A stretch of 33,410 nt of DNA from M55B174 sp034716235 (GTDB taxonomy: Bacteria > Patescibacteriota > Minisyncoccia > CAIUEV01 > JAHKAQ01): positions 1 through 33,410 of the forward strand of contig JAYEHH010000029.1 in NCBI GenBank assembly GCA_034716235.1. The letters are read 5' to 3'. The number at the start of each line of letters is the position of its first letter. Position 1 is the stretch's first letter. Shown in pieces: positions 19,234 to 25,752 of the stretch. Position numbers and translations under genes: made by a program. The notes below the pieces were generated by a model, which was not told where the DNA came from, did not search any database, and saw only the letters and a list, made by a program, of their open reading frames with translations.

Positions 19234-19449
19234 GGGTGATGGATGGGACTCGCCACGTCATCCGACGTGGCATCATATCGGATGATATGATGAACCCGTA
19301 AGCTTGGGTGATGGATGGGACTCGCCACGTCATCCGACGTGGCATCATATCGGATGATATGATGAACCCGTAAGCTTGGGTGATGGATGGGACTCGCCAC
19401 GTCATCCGACGTGGCATCATATCGGATGATATGATGAACCCGTAAGCTT
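19234..19449 (-). repeat. Three identical 72-bp units carrying the tRNA-His 3' tail and twin hairpins
   Basis: Units start at 19234, 19306 and 19378 and are identical base for base. Read on the tRNA strand, each unit has 13 bp (AAGCTTACGGGTT), then a perfect hairpin with arms CATCATATC and GATATGATG around ATCC, then a perfect hairpin with arms CCACGTC and GACGTGG around GGAT, then the 19-nt tRNA tail CGAGTCCCATCCATCACCC. With the tail of the real tRNA at 19450-19468, the tail occurs four times. There are no variable spacers, so it is not CRISPR. The conceptual peptides across it (repeats of SPIHHPSLRVHH and similar) are artefacts. A matching unit follows tRNA-Ser at 30363-30453. Confidence 0.95.
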
Positions 19450-19450
19450 G

Positions 19451-19524
19451 GGTGATGGATGGGACTCGAACCCACGACAGCCGGGACCACAACCCGGGGC
19501 TCTACCAACTGAGCTACCACCACC
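19451..19524 (-). tRNA. tRNA-His (anticodon GTG)
   Basis: The cloverleaf folds fully: acceptor GTGGTGG with CCATCAC, D arm GCTC/GAGC, anticodon stem CCGGG/CCCGG with loop TTGTGGT (anticodon GTG), and T arm GTGGG-TTCGAGT-CCCAT. The extra G-1 opposite C73, the identity mark of tRNA-His, is encoded (19524 and 19451). After C73 the genome reads CAA, so a complete CCA end is not encoded. The 3' 19 nt are the repeated piece of the adjoining array. Confidence 0.97.
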
Positions 19525-19556
19525 ATAAATTTAAAGTATCAAAGAAAAGGGTAAAC

Positions 19557-19615
19557 ATCAAGGAATTGTAAATTATGACAGTATATTCCTTGATTGAGAA
19601 TTGAGAATTGAGAAT
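19557..19615. repeat. Inverted repeat and TGAGAAT triplication
   Basis: A perfect 10-bp inverted repeat (ATCAAGGAAT and ATTCCTTGAT, 18-base loop) lies at 19557-19594. It is followed by three direct copies of TTGAGAA. It lies between the 3' end of maf and the 5' end of tRNA-His, and may act as a weak terminator for maf, but no strong T-run follows. Confidence 0.5.
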
Positions 19616-19673
19616 TTCTTAGCTACTTTATGAACTTTATAGACTTTATAGACTTTATGAACTGTATGAACTT
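19616..19673. repeat. Degenerate ACTTTATGA/ACTTTATAG short repeats
   Basis: Tandem imperfect nine-base units (ACTTTATGA, ACTTTATAG, ACTTTATAG, ACTTTATGA, ACTGTATGA) run into the last codons of maf. This is the same theme as in 1-137. Confidence 0.6.
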
Positions 19674-20230
19674 TCCTCCAGCAACTTCATGGTTAATCCC
19701 ATCGGCAACCCAATTACGCTGTCCCTGTTTCCATCAATTCGTTCAACAAAAGGTTTTAACAACGAATGATTAACAGCAAAACCTCCAGCACAAGTAAAAG
19801 CGATTCCGTCTTTAATAAATTTTTCAATAACTTTTTGAGGAATTTTTTTGAAATGCACTTCTGCGATATCCACTCCTTCTACTTTTTCTTGAGTAACCGT
19901 ATTAGTTACTACTACCGCGGTGATGGACTGGACAGGATGAACGGAATAACTTTCTAAAAATCTTTGAGCTTCTTGCGTATCTTTTGGTTTCTCTCTGAGT
20001 TCACCCTCGCAAACAACGACTTGGTCTGAAGTAACTAAAATAGATGGTTGTTTAATTTTCTTTAATAATGGTTTGGCTTTAGCTCTAGCAATTAATAAAG
20101 GAAGCAATTCGTAATTGTCAGAACGGATTGCTTTTTCATTAATATCTGCTTCCATAATATCAAATTTATAACCGGCATTTTCTAAAATTTCTTTTCTCCA
20201 CTTTGAGCTAGAACCAAGAATAAGTTTCAT
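19655..20230 (-). CDS. maf: Maf-like nucleotide pyrophosphatase
   Basis: This 191-residue protein hydrolyses non-canonical or modified nucleoside triphosphates. Family motifs are the N-terminal LILGSSSKWRKEIL, SDQVVVCEGELREKPKD, and the late FTCAGGFAVN and IDGNRDSVIGLPM. The start at 20230 is chosen over an upstream ATG at 20278 because Maf proteins begin with this strand, and because the longer form would overlap the toxin gene, which stops at 20235. The region carrying the usual YGETxV-like segment is replaced by SITAVVVTNT, which is within family range. The C-terminal codons merge into the short-repeat tract. Confidence 0.88.
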   Translation of the reverse strand: MKLILGSSSKWRKEILENAGYKFDIMEADINEKAIRSDNYELLPLLIARAKAKPLLKKIKQPSILVTSDQVVVCEGELREKPKDTQEAQRFLESYSVHPVQSITAVVVTNTVTQEKVEGVDIAEVHFKKIPQKVIEKFIKDGIAFTCAGGFAVNHSLLKPFVERIDGNRDSVIGLPMGLTMKLLEESSYSS

Positions 20231-20234
20231 GTTT

Positions 20235-20501
20235 TTATTTATAAATTCCTTGCCGATGACCAATATAAATGACAACAATCAACAACTGTTTTTTAATTAT
20301 TGTATAAATAACTCGATATGGCCAAACACGCAACGAATAATAATTAGCATACTCTCCCTGCAATTTTTTGCCTGCTAGAGGATTATTAATTAATTGAGCA
20401 ATGGTTAAATTAATCTTTATCCTATTTTTTTGCGGTAATTTTGCGAGCTCTTTTTCTGCCTTTGGTTTGAATCTTATTTGATATTGCATTCTCTCTGCCA
20501 T
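20235..20501 (-). CDS. RelE/ParE-family toxin
   Basis: The 88-residue protein has the RelE/ParE pattern: YQIRFKPKAEKELAKLPQKN at the start, a helical hairpin, then PLAGKKLQGEYANYYSLRVWPYRVIYTI and a final strand LLIVVIYIGHRQGIY. RelE-type members cleave mRNA on the ribosome. The basic and aromatic residues RVWPYRVIY and GHRQGIY are placed as in active toxins. The start may be 20501 or the ATG at 20489 (MQYQIRF), which fits the family better. Unusually, the first 80 bp (68 bp with the later start) lie inside the end of the antitoxin gene in another frame. Confidence 0.88.
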   Translation of the reverse strand: MAERMQYQIRFKPKAEKELAKLPQKNRIKINLTIAQLINNPLAGKKLQGEYANYYSLRVWPYRVIYTIIKKQLLIVVIYIGHRQGIYK

Positions 20502-20802
20502 TTTTACTAATTAAAGTAAGACCATCCTTAGCTAAAATCTCTTCTAGCGTTGTATAATTATGCAGTTTATTATTTTTAAAATCTTTTTCAAATTTTTTAA
20601 TATCCTTATTTAAATCAGGAAAATCTTTCATAATTTCTAGAGTTTCTTGCCAAGAATCAAATTCACCAGCAGACATCACTACTGCCTTTGGCTTACCACG
20701 TTTAGTCAACAAAAACTTAGTGCTATTTTTCTGAGCTTGATCAGCAATTTTAAACAAATTTTTTCTAGCCTCAGTAATTGACAAAATGTTTTGTAAATTC
20801 AT
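20422..20802 (-). CDS. Phd/YefM-family antitoxin
   Basis: The protein has 126 residues. The N-terminal 60 form the Phd/YefM DNA-binding fold (ILSITEARKNLFKIADQAQ, FLLTKRGKPKAVVMSAGEFDSW). A helical, charged toxin-neutralising tail follows (NKDIKKFEKDFKNNKLHNYTTLEEIL). About 28 extra residues at the C-terminus (from SKNGREN onward) are very basic and are encoded in the overlap with the toxin gene. Most antitoxins of this family end close to the toxin start. The pair should be co-transcribed from the promoter at 20828-20856 and autoregulated. Confidence 0.88.
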   Translation of the reverse strand: MNLQNILSITEARKNLFKIADQAQKNSTKFLLTKRGKPKAVVMSAGEFDSWQETLEIMKDFPDLNKDIKKFEKDFKNNKLHNYTTLEEILAKDGLTLISKNGRENAISNKIQTKGRKRARKITAKK

Positions 20803-20812
20803 ATTTTTTATT

Positions 20813-20856
20813 TAATACTATATGTACATAATAACGTACGGTATTAATTTCGTCAA
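20813..20856 (-). promoter_or_regulatory. Toxin-antitoxin promoter and palindromic operator
   Basis: On the minus strand TTGACG (20851-20856) and TATTAT (20828-20833) are separated by 17 bp, a near-consensus sigma-70 promoter. Overlapping it, 20813-20846 is an imperfect palindrome with TAATAC and GTATTA ends and two GTAC half-sites. The antitoxin ATG is at 20802. This is the layout expected for autorepression by a Phd/YefM complex. Confidence 0.6.
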
Positions 20857-20894
20857 ATTGTAGGCAAGTATTTTACCCAGCTATTCTCAAATAT

Positions 20895-22208
20895 TTACGG
20901 AGTTAATCTATTAATCCCTCGATATACAAATGAGGCTTCTCGGATACTGGCTAGATTAAGGAATTTCATCACCATTCTGGCGGGACCCATCCCAATACCT
21001 CCATGAGGAGGACAACCATATTTAAAGAAATTGAGGTAATGTTTAATAGATTCTTCGCTCATACCATTCTCCATCGCCTGCTTTTTCAATACTTTGTAGC
21101 GATGTTCTCTTTGAGAACCAGTAGCAATCTCAATCCCATTCCATAAAATATCAAAACTTTTAGTAACTTTCGGCCTGTCCTCAATACGCATGTGATAAAA
21201 TGGTCTAATATCAATAGGATATTCTGTAACAAATACGAACTCACTTTTTGCTTTTTTTAGAATATGGGCCGATAGAGCTTTTTCTTCTTCCTGATTAAGA
21301 TCCCCACTCTTTTCACTTTTTACACCTAATTCTTTAAGCACTTTTTTGGCCTCCTGCATAGTAATTCGCGGAAAAGAATCTTGAGGGATGACAACTTCCC
21401 TTTCATAGTATTTCTTTATAGCTTCTCCATGTTTTTCTTTCACTGCTTTTATGATATGAGCAAACATTTTCTCTACCATTTTCATAATGTCTTCATAAGA
21501 CTCAATAAAAGAGATTTCAGCATCATAGCCAGTAAATTCAGTCCCATGGCGAGAGGTAAAAGAAGGCTCCGCTCGAAAAACAGGCCCTACTTCAAAAACT
21601 TTTTCCAGACCAGCAGCCATAGCCATTTGTTTGTAAAATTGTGGAGATTGAGCTAAATAAGCCTTGCGATTAAAATAGGGAAGTTCAAAAAGTTCAGCCC
21701 CTGACTCACTAGGAGCACTCATCAATTTAGGAGAATGAATTTGTAAAAAATCATTTTGGAGAAAATATTCCCGCATAGCTCGTTCCATTTCAGTCCAAAC
21801 CTTAAAGATCAATTGTCTTTTTGGTTTCCTGATATCCAGCCAACGCCAATCCATTCTTTTGGTTTGAGCAGTTTCCTTTTTAGTTTTCTCTGCGACAGGA
21901 ATAGGAAGTTCTGGATCGGCTTGAGATAAAACTTTAATATCTTCCACTTCAATTTCTACTCCTCCCGGAGCCTGCTTTTCCTTTTTCGCTTTTCCGGCAA
22001 TTTCCACTACTGATTCTTGAGATAAGTCAGTAGCTAATTTAAAAACTGCATCGTTTTTTTTAAGAATAACTGTTTGAATAATCCCAGAAATATCTCGAAC
22101 GAGGAAAAATCGAATGCTCCCTAAGTCTCGAACGGTATTAATCCAGCCTAGAATTTTTACTTTTTCGCCAGTTTGTTTTTTAACATCGATTATTTTTGTT
22201 CTATCCAT
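20895..22208 (-). CDS. aspS: Aspartyl-tRNA synthetase, archaeal/eukaryotic type (likely non-discriminating)
   Basis: The 437-residue enzyme is short and lacks the GAD insertion of the usual bacterial AspRS (about 590 residues). It has an N-terminal OB-fold (VKILGWINTVRDLGSIRFFLVRD), then the class II core: motif 1 near FLQIHSPKLMSAPSESGAELF, motif 2 VFRAEPSFTSRHGTEFTGYDAE, and motif 3 GGIGMGPARMVMKF. Enzymes of this type often charge both tRNA-Asp and tRNA-Asn, the latter then being amidated by GatCAB; whether that holds here is inference. It is preceded by a T-box leader. Confidence 0.93.
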   Translation of the reverse strand: MDRTKIIDVKKQTGEKVKILGWINTVRDLGSIRFFLVRDISGIIQTVILKKNDAVFKLATDLSQESVVEIAGKAKKEKQAPGGVEIEVEDIKVLSQADPELPIPVAEKTKKETAQTKRMDWRWLDIRKPKRQLIFKVWTEMERAMREYFLQNDFLQIHSPKLMSAPSESGAELFELPYFNRKAYLAQSPQFYKQMAMAAGLEKVFEVGPVFRAEPSFTSRHGTEFTGYDAEISFIESYEDIMKMVEKMFAHIIKAVKEKHGEAIKKYYEREVVIPQDSFPRITMQEAKKVLKELGVKSEKSGDLNQEEEKALSAHILKKAKSEFVFVTEYPIDIRPFYHMRIEDRPKVTKSFDILWNGIEIATGSQREHRYKVLKKQAMENGMSEESIKHYLNFFKYGCPPHGGIGMGPARMVMKFLNLASIREASFVYRGINRLTP

Positions 22209-22470
22209 TGATCAATTTTAATAATTATTTAGATTTAATAAAAATAAAAAACCGTTCTAATAAACCTGCTAGAAATCTAACAGAGTTACAAGGACGGTTT
22301 TTAGCCGTGGTACCACCTTATTTTACTTAACCATTACTGGCTAAGCCTTATACCATTTAAGGTTTTACGCTGTAACGGGCGTACCCGTGAGTTTCTACTG
22401 GTTCAAATTAAATTTGAACTTTCTTTCCCAAGCTCCGCGGTGTCTGCCGCATCAATGCCATGTATTTTTA
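22209..22470 (-). promoter_or_regulatory. T-box riboswitch leader of aspS
   Basis: The core is textbook at 22290-22319 on the minus strand: AAGG, a seven-base T-box bulge TGGTACC, ACGG, a loop CTAAAAA, then CCGT and CCTT, which pair back to give helices A2 and A1 of the antiterminator. The competing terminator uses AAAAACCGT (22294-22302) and ACGGTTTTT (22246-22254), followed by a T-rich run. A stem with arms ACGGG and CCCGT near 22375-22388 fits stem III. The specifier is not certain; a GAC (Asp) lies in the loop of a small GCGG/CCGC hairpin at 22434-22450. Uncharged tRNA should stabilise read-through into aspS. The variable T-box base is U, whereas Asp and Asn tRNAs usually have G73, so a U-G pair would be needed. 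Confidence 0.85.
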
Positions 22471-22504
22471 AGTTACAGTAATTTTAAAAATAATTCAAGG
22501 GGAA

Positions 22505-22541
22505 ATAAAAAAGGGCAATCCGATATTTATCGAACTGCCCT
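22505..22541 (-). terminator. Rho-independent terminator of the secreted-protein gene
   Basis: On the minus strand AGGGCAGTTCGATA pairs over 14 positions (two G-U) with TATCGGATTGCCCT, followed at once by TTTTTT. It lies 60 bp after the stop of the gene ending at 22605 and just before the aspS leader, insulating the two. Confidence 0.85.
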
Positions 22542-22561
22542 GCTAAATGTTAATTTTTCAT

Positions 22562-22590
22562 ATCTCTCCGATGTAACTAGAGAGATTTTT
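22562..22590 (+). terminator. Hairpin with T-run on the + strand
   Basis: ATCTCTC and GAGAGAT form a 7-bp stem with an 11-base loop, followed on the + strand by TTTTT. No + strand gene leads into it, so its role is unclear; it may be a second element of the minus-strand terminator region. Confidence 0.4.
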
Positions 22591-22604
22591 TAACCAGAGG
22601 CTTT

Positions 22605-23255
22605 TTATTCAGGAATAAAAAGCCTCATGTTGAGATCACCCCAATCGCAAGGAAAGCCTTTCCAATCTACGGCTTCCCATGCATACCCTTCCCAGCCAGG
22701 TACGGGAAGGAACCTGACATGCTCGAAGGCAGGGTGTCCTAAACTGGGTTCCGGAGTTTCATTGTAGTAATTCACCCGAGATACCCAAGCCTCTTTGTTC
22801 GGATTCCAAGTAATAGAACCCGAGACCAGACAATCCACTTTTGAAGGATTAATCAAGTTCTTAATTTCAATCTCAAGTTGATTACCAAAGTAATTAAGTT
22901 CAAGATCGTTTAAGTCGCACGGGAAACCTTCCCAATCTAAAGTTTCCCAGTCTGTACCTTCCCAGTCTGGCACCGGTAAAAATTTAACATACTCAAAGAC
23001 GGGATGCTCATTACCAGGTTCCGGGGTCCCGTTATAATAATTCACCCGTGCTACCCATTCGCCCTTATCCGGATTCCAAGTAATAGAACCCGAGACCAGA
23101 CAATCCACTTTTGAGGTGTCCACTCGATGTTCTACCTCAATCTCGAGATTATTTTCAACCCTCTCCTCGTCAGAGCTTGAGCCCCCACTACCTAAGCTGA
23201 AAGCTATCCCTACCAAAACTACCGTTACCACTAAAATTATCCTTACTGTTCTCAT
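22605..23255 (-). CDS. Secreted protein with two tandem ~95-residue repeats, unknown function
   Basis: The start at 23255 is chosen because GGAGGAAG precedes that ATG and a consensus promoter (23317-23345) lies just upstream; a longer open frame to 23366 would run through the promoter. The 216-residue product has a signal-like N-terminus (RIILVVTVVLVGIAFSLGSG), then two near-identical domains. Each holds SKVDCLVSGSITWNP, RVNYYN, a PVPxWEG motif and GFPCD, with two conserved cysteines that could form a disulfide. I recognise no family. Its GC content and codon use look clearly higher than those of the surrounding genes, so transfer from another lineage is plausible. It has its own promoter and terminator. 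Confidence 0.75.
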   Translation of the reverse strand: MRTVRIILVVTVVLVGIAFSLGSGGSSSDEERVENNLEIEVEHRVDTSKVDCLVSGSITWNPDKGEWVARVNYYNGTPEPGNEHPVFEYVKFLPVPDWEGTDWETLDWEGFPCDLNDLELNYFGNQLEIEIKNLINPSKVDCLVSGSITWNPNKEAWVSRVNYYNETPEPSLGHPAFEHVRFLPVPGWEGYAWEAVDWKGFPCDWGDLNMRLFIPE

Positions 23256-23316
23256 CGCTTCTTCCTCCCATTTTAAGGTTGTTTTAAAATTGCTCTTAAT
23301 TATTAAAGAACCCCAA

Positions 23317-23345
23317 ACCTTAGCATATTTTAGTTCTTTTGTCAA
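23317..23345 (-). promoter_or_regulatory. Consensus sigma-70 promoter for the secreted-protein gene
   Basis: TTGACA (23340-23345) and TAAGGT (23317-23322) are spaced by 17 bp on the minus strand, about 60 bp upstream of the ATG at 23255, which has a strong Shine-Dalgarno sequence. Confidence 0.7.
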
Positions 23346-23432
23346 CTCAACAAACCTTAAGTTCAATAAGTAAGTACAACATTAAATTTTTGCTAAATCT
23401 TAGGTTGTAGTTCAAGAGAGGAAATAAAAGCA

Positions 23433-23459
23433 CTACCCTAAAATGAATTTTAAGGGTAG
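23433..23459. other. Perfect-ended hairpin upstream of gpmI
   Basis: CTACCCT and AGGGTAG form a 7-bp stem that extends through an A/T-rich inner stem, 53 bp before the gpmI start. No T-run follows on the + strand. It may be a leader hairpin of gpmI mRNA or a weak minus-strand terminator. Confidence 0.45.
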
Positions 23460-23511
23460 AATAATTAACAGTTTTAAATTATCAGAAAAATAAATTAGAA
23501 ATAACCTAAAA

Positions 23512-25098
23512 ATGAAAAGATTTAAACCAATTGTTCTCGTAATCCTTGATGGTTGGGGGCACCAAGAAGAAAAGGAAGGAAATGCTATTTTAAATGCTAA
23601 CTTACCAACCTTTGACAAGCTGGACCATTATTATCCCAAAGTATTTTTACAAGCTTCGGGTTTAGTCGTTGGCTTACCTTGGCTACAACCCGGTAATTCA
23701 GAAGTAGGGCATCAAATATTGGGAACGGGACAAATAATCTATCAGAATCTACCTCGTATTTTTACCGCTATCAGAAATGGAAGTTTTTTCAAAAATAAAA
23801 CCCTACTAAATGTTCTACGCCAAGCTAAATTAAACCAAACTAATTTACATTTCTTCGGATTAGTAAGTGATGGAGGGGTTCATGCTCACACAGATCACCT
23901 CATTGCCTTGTTAGAAGTGGCTAAAGATCAAGGATTATCATCAGACAAAATATTTATTCATGTCATAACCGATGGACGAGATACCTCTCCTAAAAGCGCT
24001 GAAAAATATCTTAGTAAAGTTTTAAACTTAAATTTTGGAAGAATCGCTAGCATTAGTGGCAGATATTATGCCATGGACAGAAACAAAAATTGGGATCGTA
24101 CCGAGAAAGCTTTTGCAGCTATGGTTAATGGTAAAGGGATTTTAGAAACTAATCCATCGGAAGCTATTAAAAAACAATATGCAAAAAAGATTACTGATGA
24201 ATTTATGGAGCCTATTGTTTTGACCGATGACGGCAAACAGCCCATCGGCAAAATTCAAGAAAATGATACTGTTGTCTTTTTTAATTTTAGAAAAGACCGA
24301 GCTCGTCAAATAACCGAAGCTTTTGTAGTTCCTAACTTTGACAAGTTTGAATCTGCTACTAGACCTGAAAAAATAAGATTTGTTTGTATGTCTCAATATG
24401 AAAAAGGTCTGGACACCGAGTTAATCTTTCCTCCTCAAAAAATAACTTTAAGAATAAGTGAAATTCTTTCTAAGAAAAATTATCGACAGCTTAAAATAGC
24501 CGAAACGGAAAAATATGCTCACGTTACTTATTTCTTTAATGGAGGCAGAGAAAAACCATTTGAGGGAGAAGATCATATTTTAATCCCTTCAAAAAACAAT
24601 CCTTCTTATGCTGAAGCCCCTGAAATGAGTGCTCGTGAGATTACGGCAGAATTATCCAAAAAAATTACTGAAAATATTTATGATTTTATTGTTGTAAATT
24701 ATGCCAATTCAGATATGGTGGGTCATACTGGGGATTTAAAGGCAGCCGTAAAAGCAGTAGAAACAATGGGACAATGTTTAAAAGATTTGATGGAAACCGT
24801 AATTAAGGCAGGTGGTTGTCTCCTGGTTACCGCTGATCATGGCAATGTAGAACAAATGATTAATTTAAAAACCAAAGAAATTAATACTCAACATTCAAAT
24901 AACCCAGTCCCCTGTTGGTTAGTTACTCCTGATAATTATAAAAAGAGAGAACCCCGCGAAATGATAGAAGGGAAAGCTCAGGGATTATTAATTGATATCC
25001 CACCCACTATTTTAGATCTTTTTGACATTAAAAAACCCTCTAAAATGAGAGGGGTAAGTCTATTAGAAATGTTTCGAAAAGAAAATCCTGAAGATTGA
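23512..25098 (+). CDS. gpmI: 2,3-bisphosphoglycerate-independent phosphoglycerate mutase
   Basis: The 528-residue enzyme interconverts 3- and 2-phosphoglycerate in glycolysis using two metal ions (usually manganese). Motifs are clear: the N-terminal VLVILDGWGHQEEKEGNAIL, the phosphoserine region GNSEVGHQILGTGQ, HVITDGRDTSPKSA, RYYAMDRNKNWDR, NYANSDMVGHTGD, and the late TADHGNVEQM with TQHSNNPVP. The length is normal. It is the only protein gene on the + strand and converges with the 131-residue coiled-coil gene, with 8 bp between the stops. The Shine-Dalgarno sequence is weak. Confidence 0.97.
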   Translation: MKRFKPIVLVILDGWGHQEEKEGNAILNANLPTFDKLDHYYPKVFLQASGLVVGLPWLQPGNSEVGHQILGTGQIIYQNLPRIFTAIRNGSFFKNKTLLNVLRQAKLNQTNLHFFGLVSDGGVHAHTDHLIALLEVAKDQGLSSDKIFIHVITDGRDTSPKSAEKYLSKVLNLNFGRIASISGRYYAMDRNKNWDRTEKAFAAMVNGKGILETNPSEAIKKQYAKKITDEFMEPIVLTDDGKQPIGKIQENDTVVFFNFRKDRARQITEAFVVPNFDKFESATRPEKIRFVCMSQYEKGLDTELIFPPQKITLRISEILSKKNYRQLKIAETEKYAHVTYFFNGGREKPFEGEDHILIPSKNNPSYAEAPEMSAREITAELSKKITENIYDFIVVNYANSDMVGHTGDLKAAVKAVETMGQCLKDLMETVIKAGGCLLVTADHGNVEQMINLKTKEINTQHSNNPVPCWLVTPDNYKKREPREMIEGKAQGLLIDIPPTILDLFDIKKPSKMRGVSLLEMFRKENPED

Positions 25099-25106
25099 CC
25101 TAGCGA

Positions 25107-25502
25107 TTAAATAATTTTAGTTCCTTGCGAATCTGTCTCCGACGAATCTGTTTTAGTGTTATTTAAAAGAGTCCGAGCCTTCTCTCTTAAAATCCTTAAT
25201 CTTGATGAGCCTTGATTTAAGGTGGCCTGATTAAAAACACCCTTCTGTCTATTAATCTCTGCTTCTGCATCATCCAACTCTTCCAAAAAGGCTACCAGAT
25301 ATTCATCAAGGCTTATTTCTTGATCTTGATTATTAGTTTCAGAAGAAACAATATGTCTAATTCTTAGACCAAGTTTTTTTAGGATGCCTTCCTTTTCTTT
25401 TCTGAGAGATTCTAGCTCTTCCAAAAAATTCTTACGAATCCTAATTTGTTCTTCTGGAGAGGATTGATTGTTGTTAGCTTTATTTTGCTCTAAATTATCC
25501 AT
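25107..25502 (-). CDS. Small coiled-coil protein, unknown function
   Basis: The 131-residue soluble protein has an Asn/Gln-rich N-terminus (MDNLEQNKANNNQSSPEEQ) and two long charged helices (ELESLRKEKEGILKKLGLR; AFLEELDDAEAEINRQKGVF), probably coiled coils. It has no signal or TM segment, and I recognise no family. Its stop is 8 bp from that of gpmI on the other strand. It shares general features with the coiled-coil protein at 9203-9607. Confidence 0.65.
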   Translation of the reverse strand: MDNLEQNKANNNQSSPEEQIRIRKNFLEELESLRKEKEGILKKLGLRIRHIVSSETNNQDQEISLDEYLVAFLEELDDAEAEINRQKGVFNQATLNQGSSRLRILREKARTLLNNTKTDSSETDSQGTKII

Positions 25503-25674
25503 GTGTTTATTTTACTTATTTCAGTTTACTCTTATTTAAAAAATTGAAAAGTGTTCGTATTTTTTTATCAATCACCTTTAGAAAAGTCATACCCCAAAGA
25601 TTTATTTGTCAAAGCAATATAATGATGTCCTGTTTAGAAATATCTATGCCATAATAGTTTAGCTAACAGAATAG

Positions 25675-25748
25675 CGTTCCCGGCAGGACTTGAACCTGCG
25701 ACCTCAACCTCCGCAAGGTTGCGCTCTATCCAGCTAAGCTACGGGAAC
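25675..25748 (-). tRNA. tRNA-Arg (anticodon GCG)
   Basis: The cloverleaf is complete: acceptor GTTCCCG/CGGGAAC, D arm GCTT/GAGC, anticodon stem CAACC/GGTTG with loop TTGCGGA (anticodon GCG), T arm GCAGG-TTCAAGT-CCTGC, discriminator G73. CCA is not encoded (the genome reads CTA). Most bacteria read CGU/CGC with ACG edited to inosine; here the genome encodes G34 directly. No repeat unit follows this tRNA. Confidence 0.95.
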
Positions 25749-25752
25749 AAAC

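Noticed and set aside
19234..19449. CRISPR array
   Set aside because: The units are identical over their whole length, with no variable spacers, the repeat contains a tRNA tail, and no cas genes are present.
19209..19526. Two minus-strand open frames (105 and 88 codons) across the tRNA-His array
   Set aside because: They are translations of the 72-bp repeat and of the tRNA itself; the periodic peptides follow from the repeat and there is no ribosome binding site or family resemblance.
19655..20278. Longer start for maf
   Set aside because: It would overlap the toxin gene end by 44 bp and adds residues before the conserved first strand of the family.
22605..23366. Longer start (253 residues) for the secreted protein
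   Set aside because: The consensus promoter at 23317-23345 lies within the extension, and the ATG at 23255 has a strong Shine-Dalgarno sequence and opens directly on a signal sequence.
23433..23618. 61-codon minus-strand frame over the gpmI start
   Set aside because: It is antisense to gpmI, has no recognisable family, and its first codons merely mirror the conserved gpmI N-terminus.
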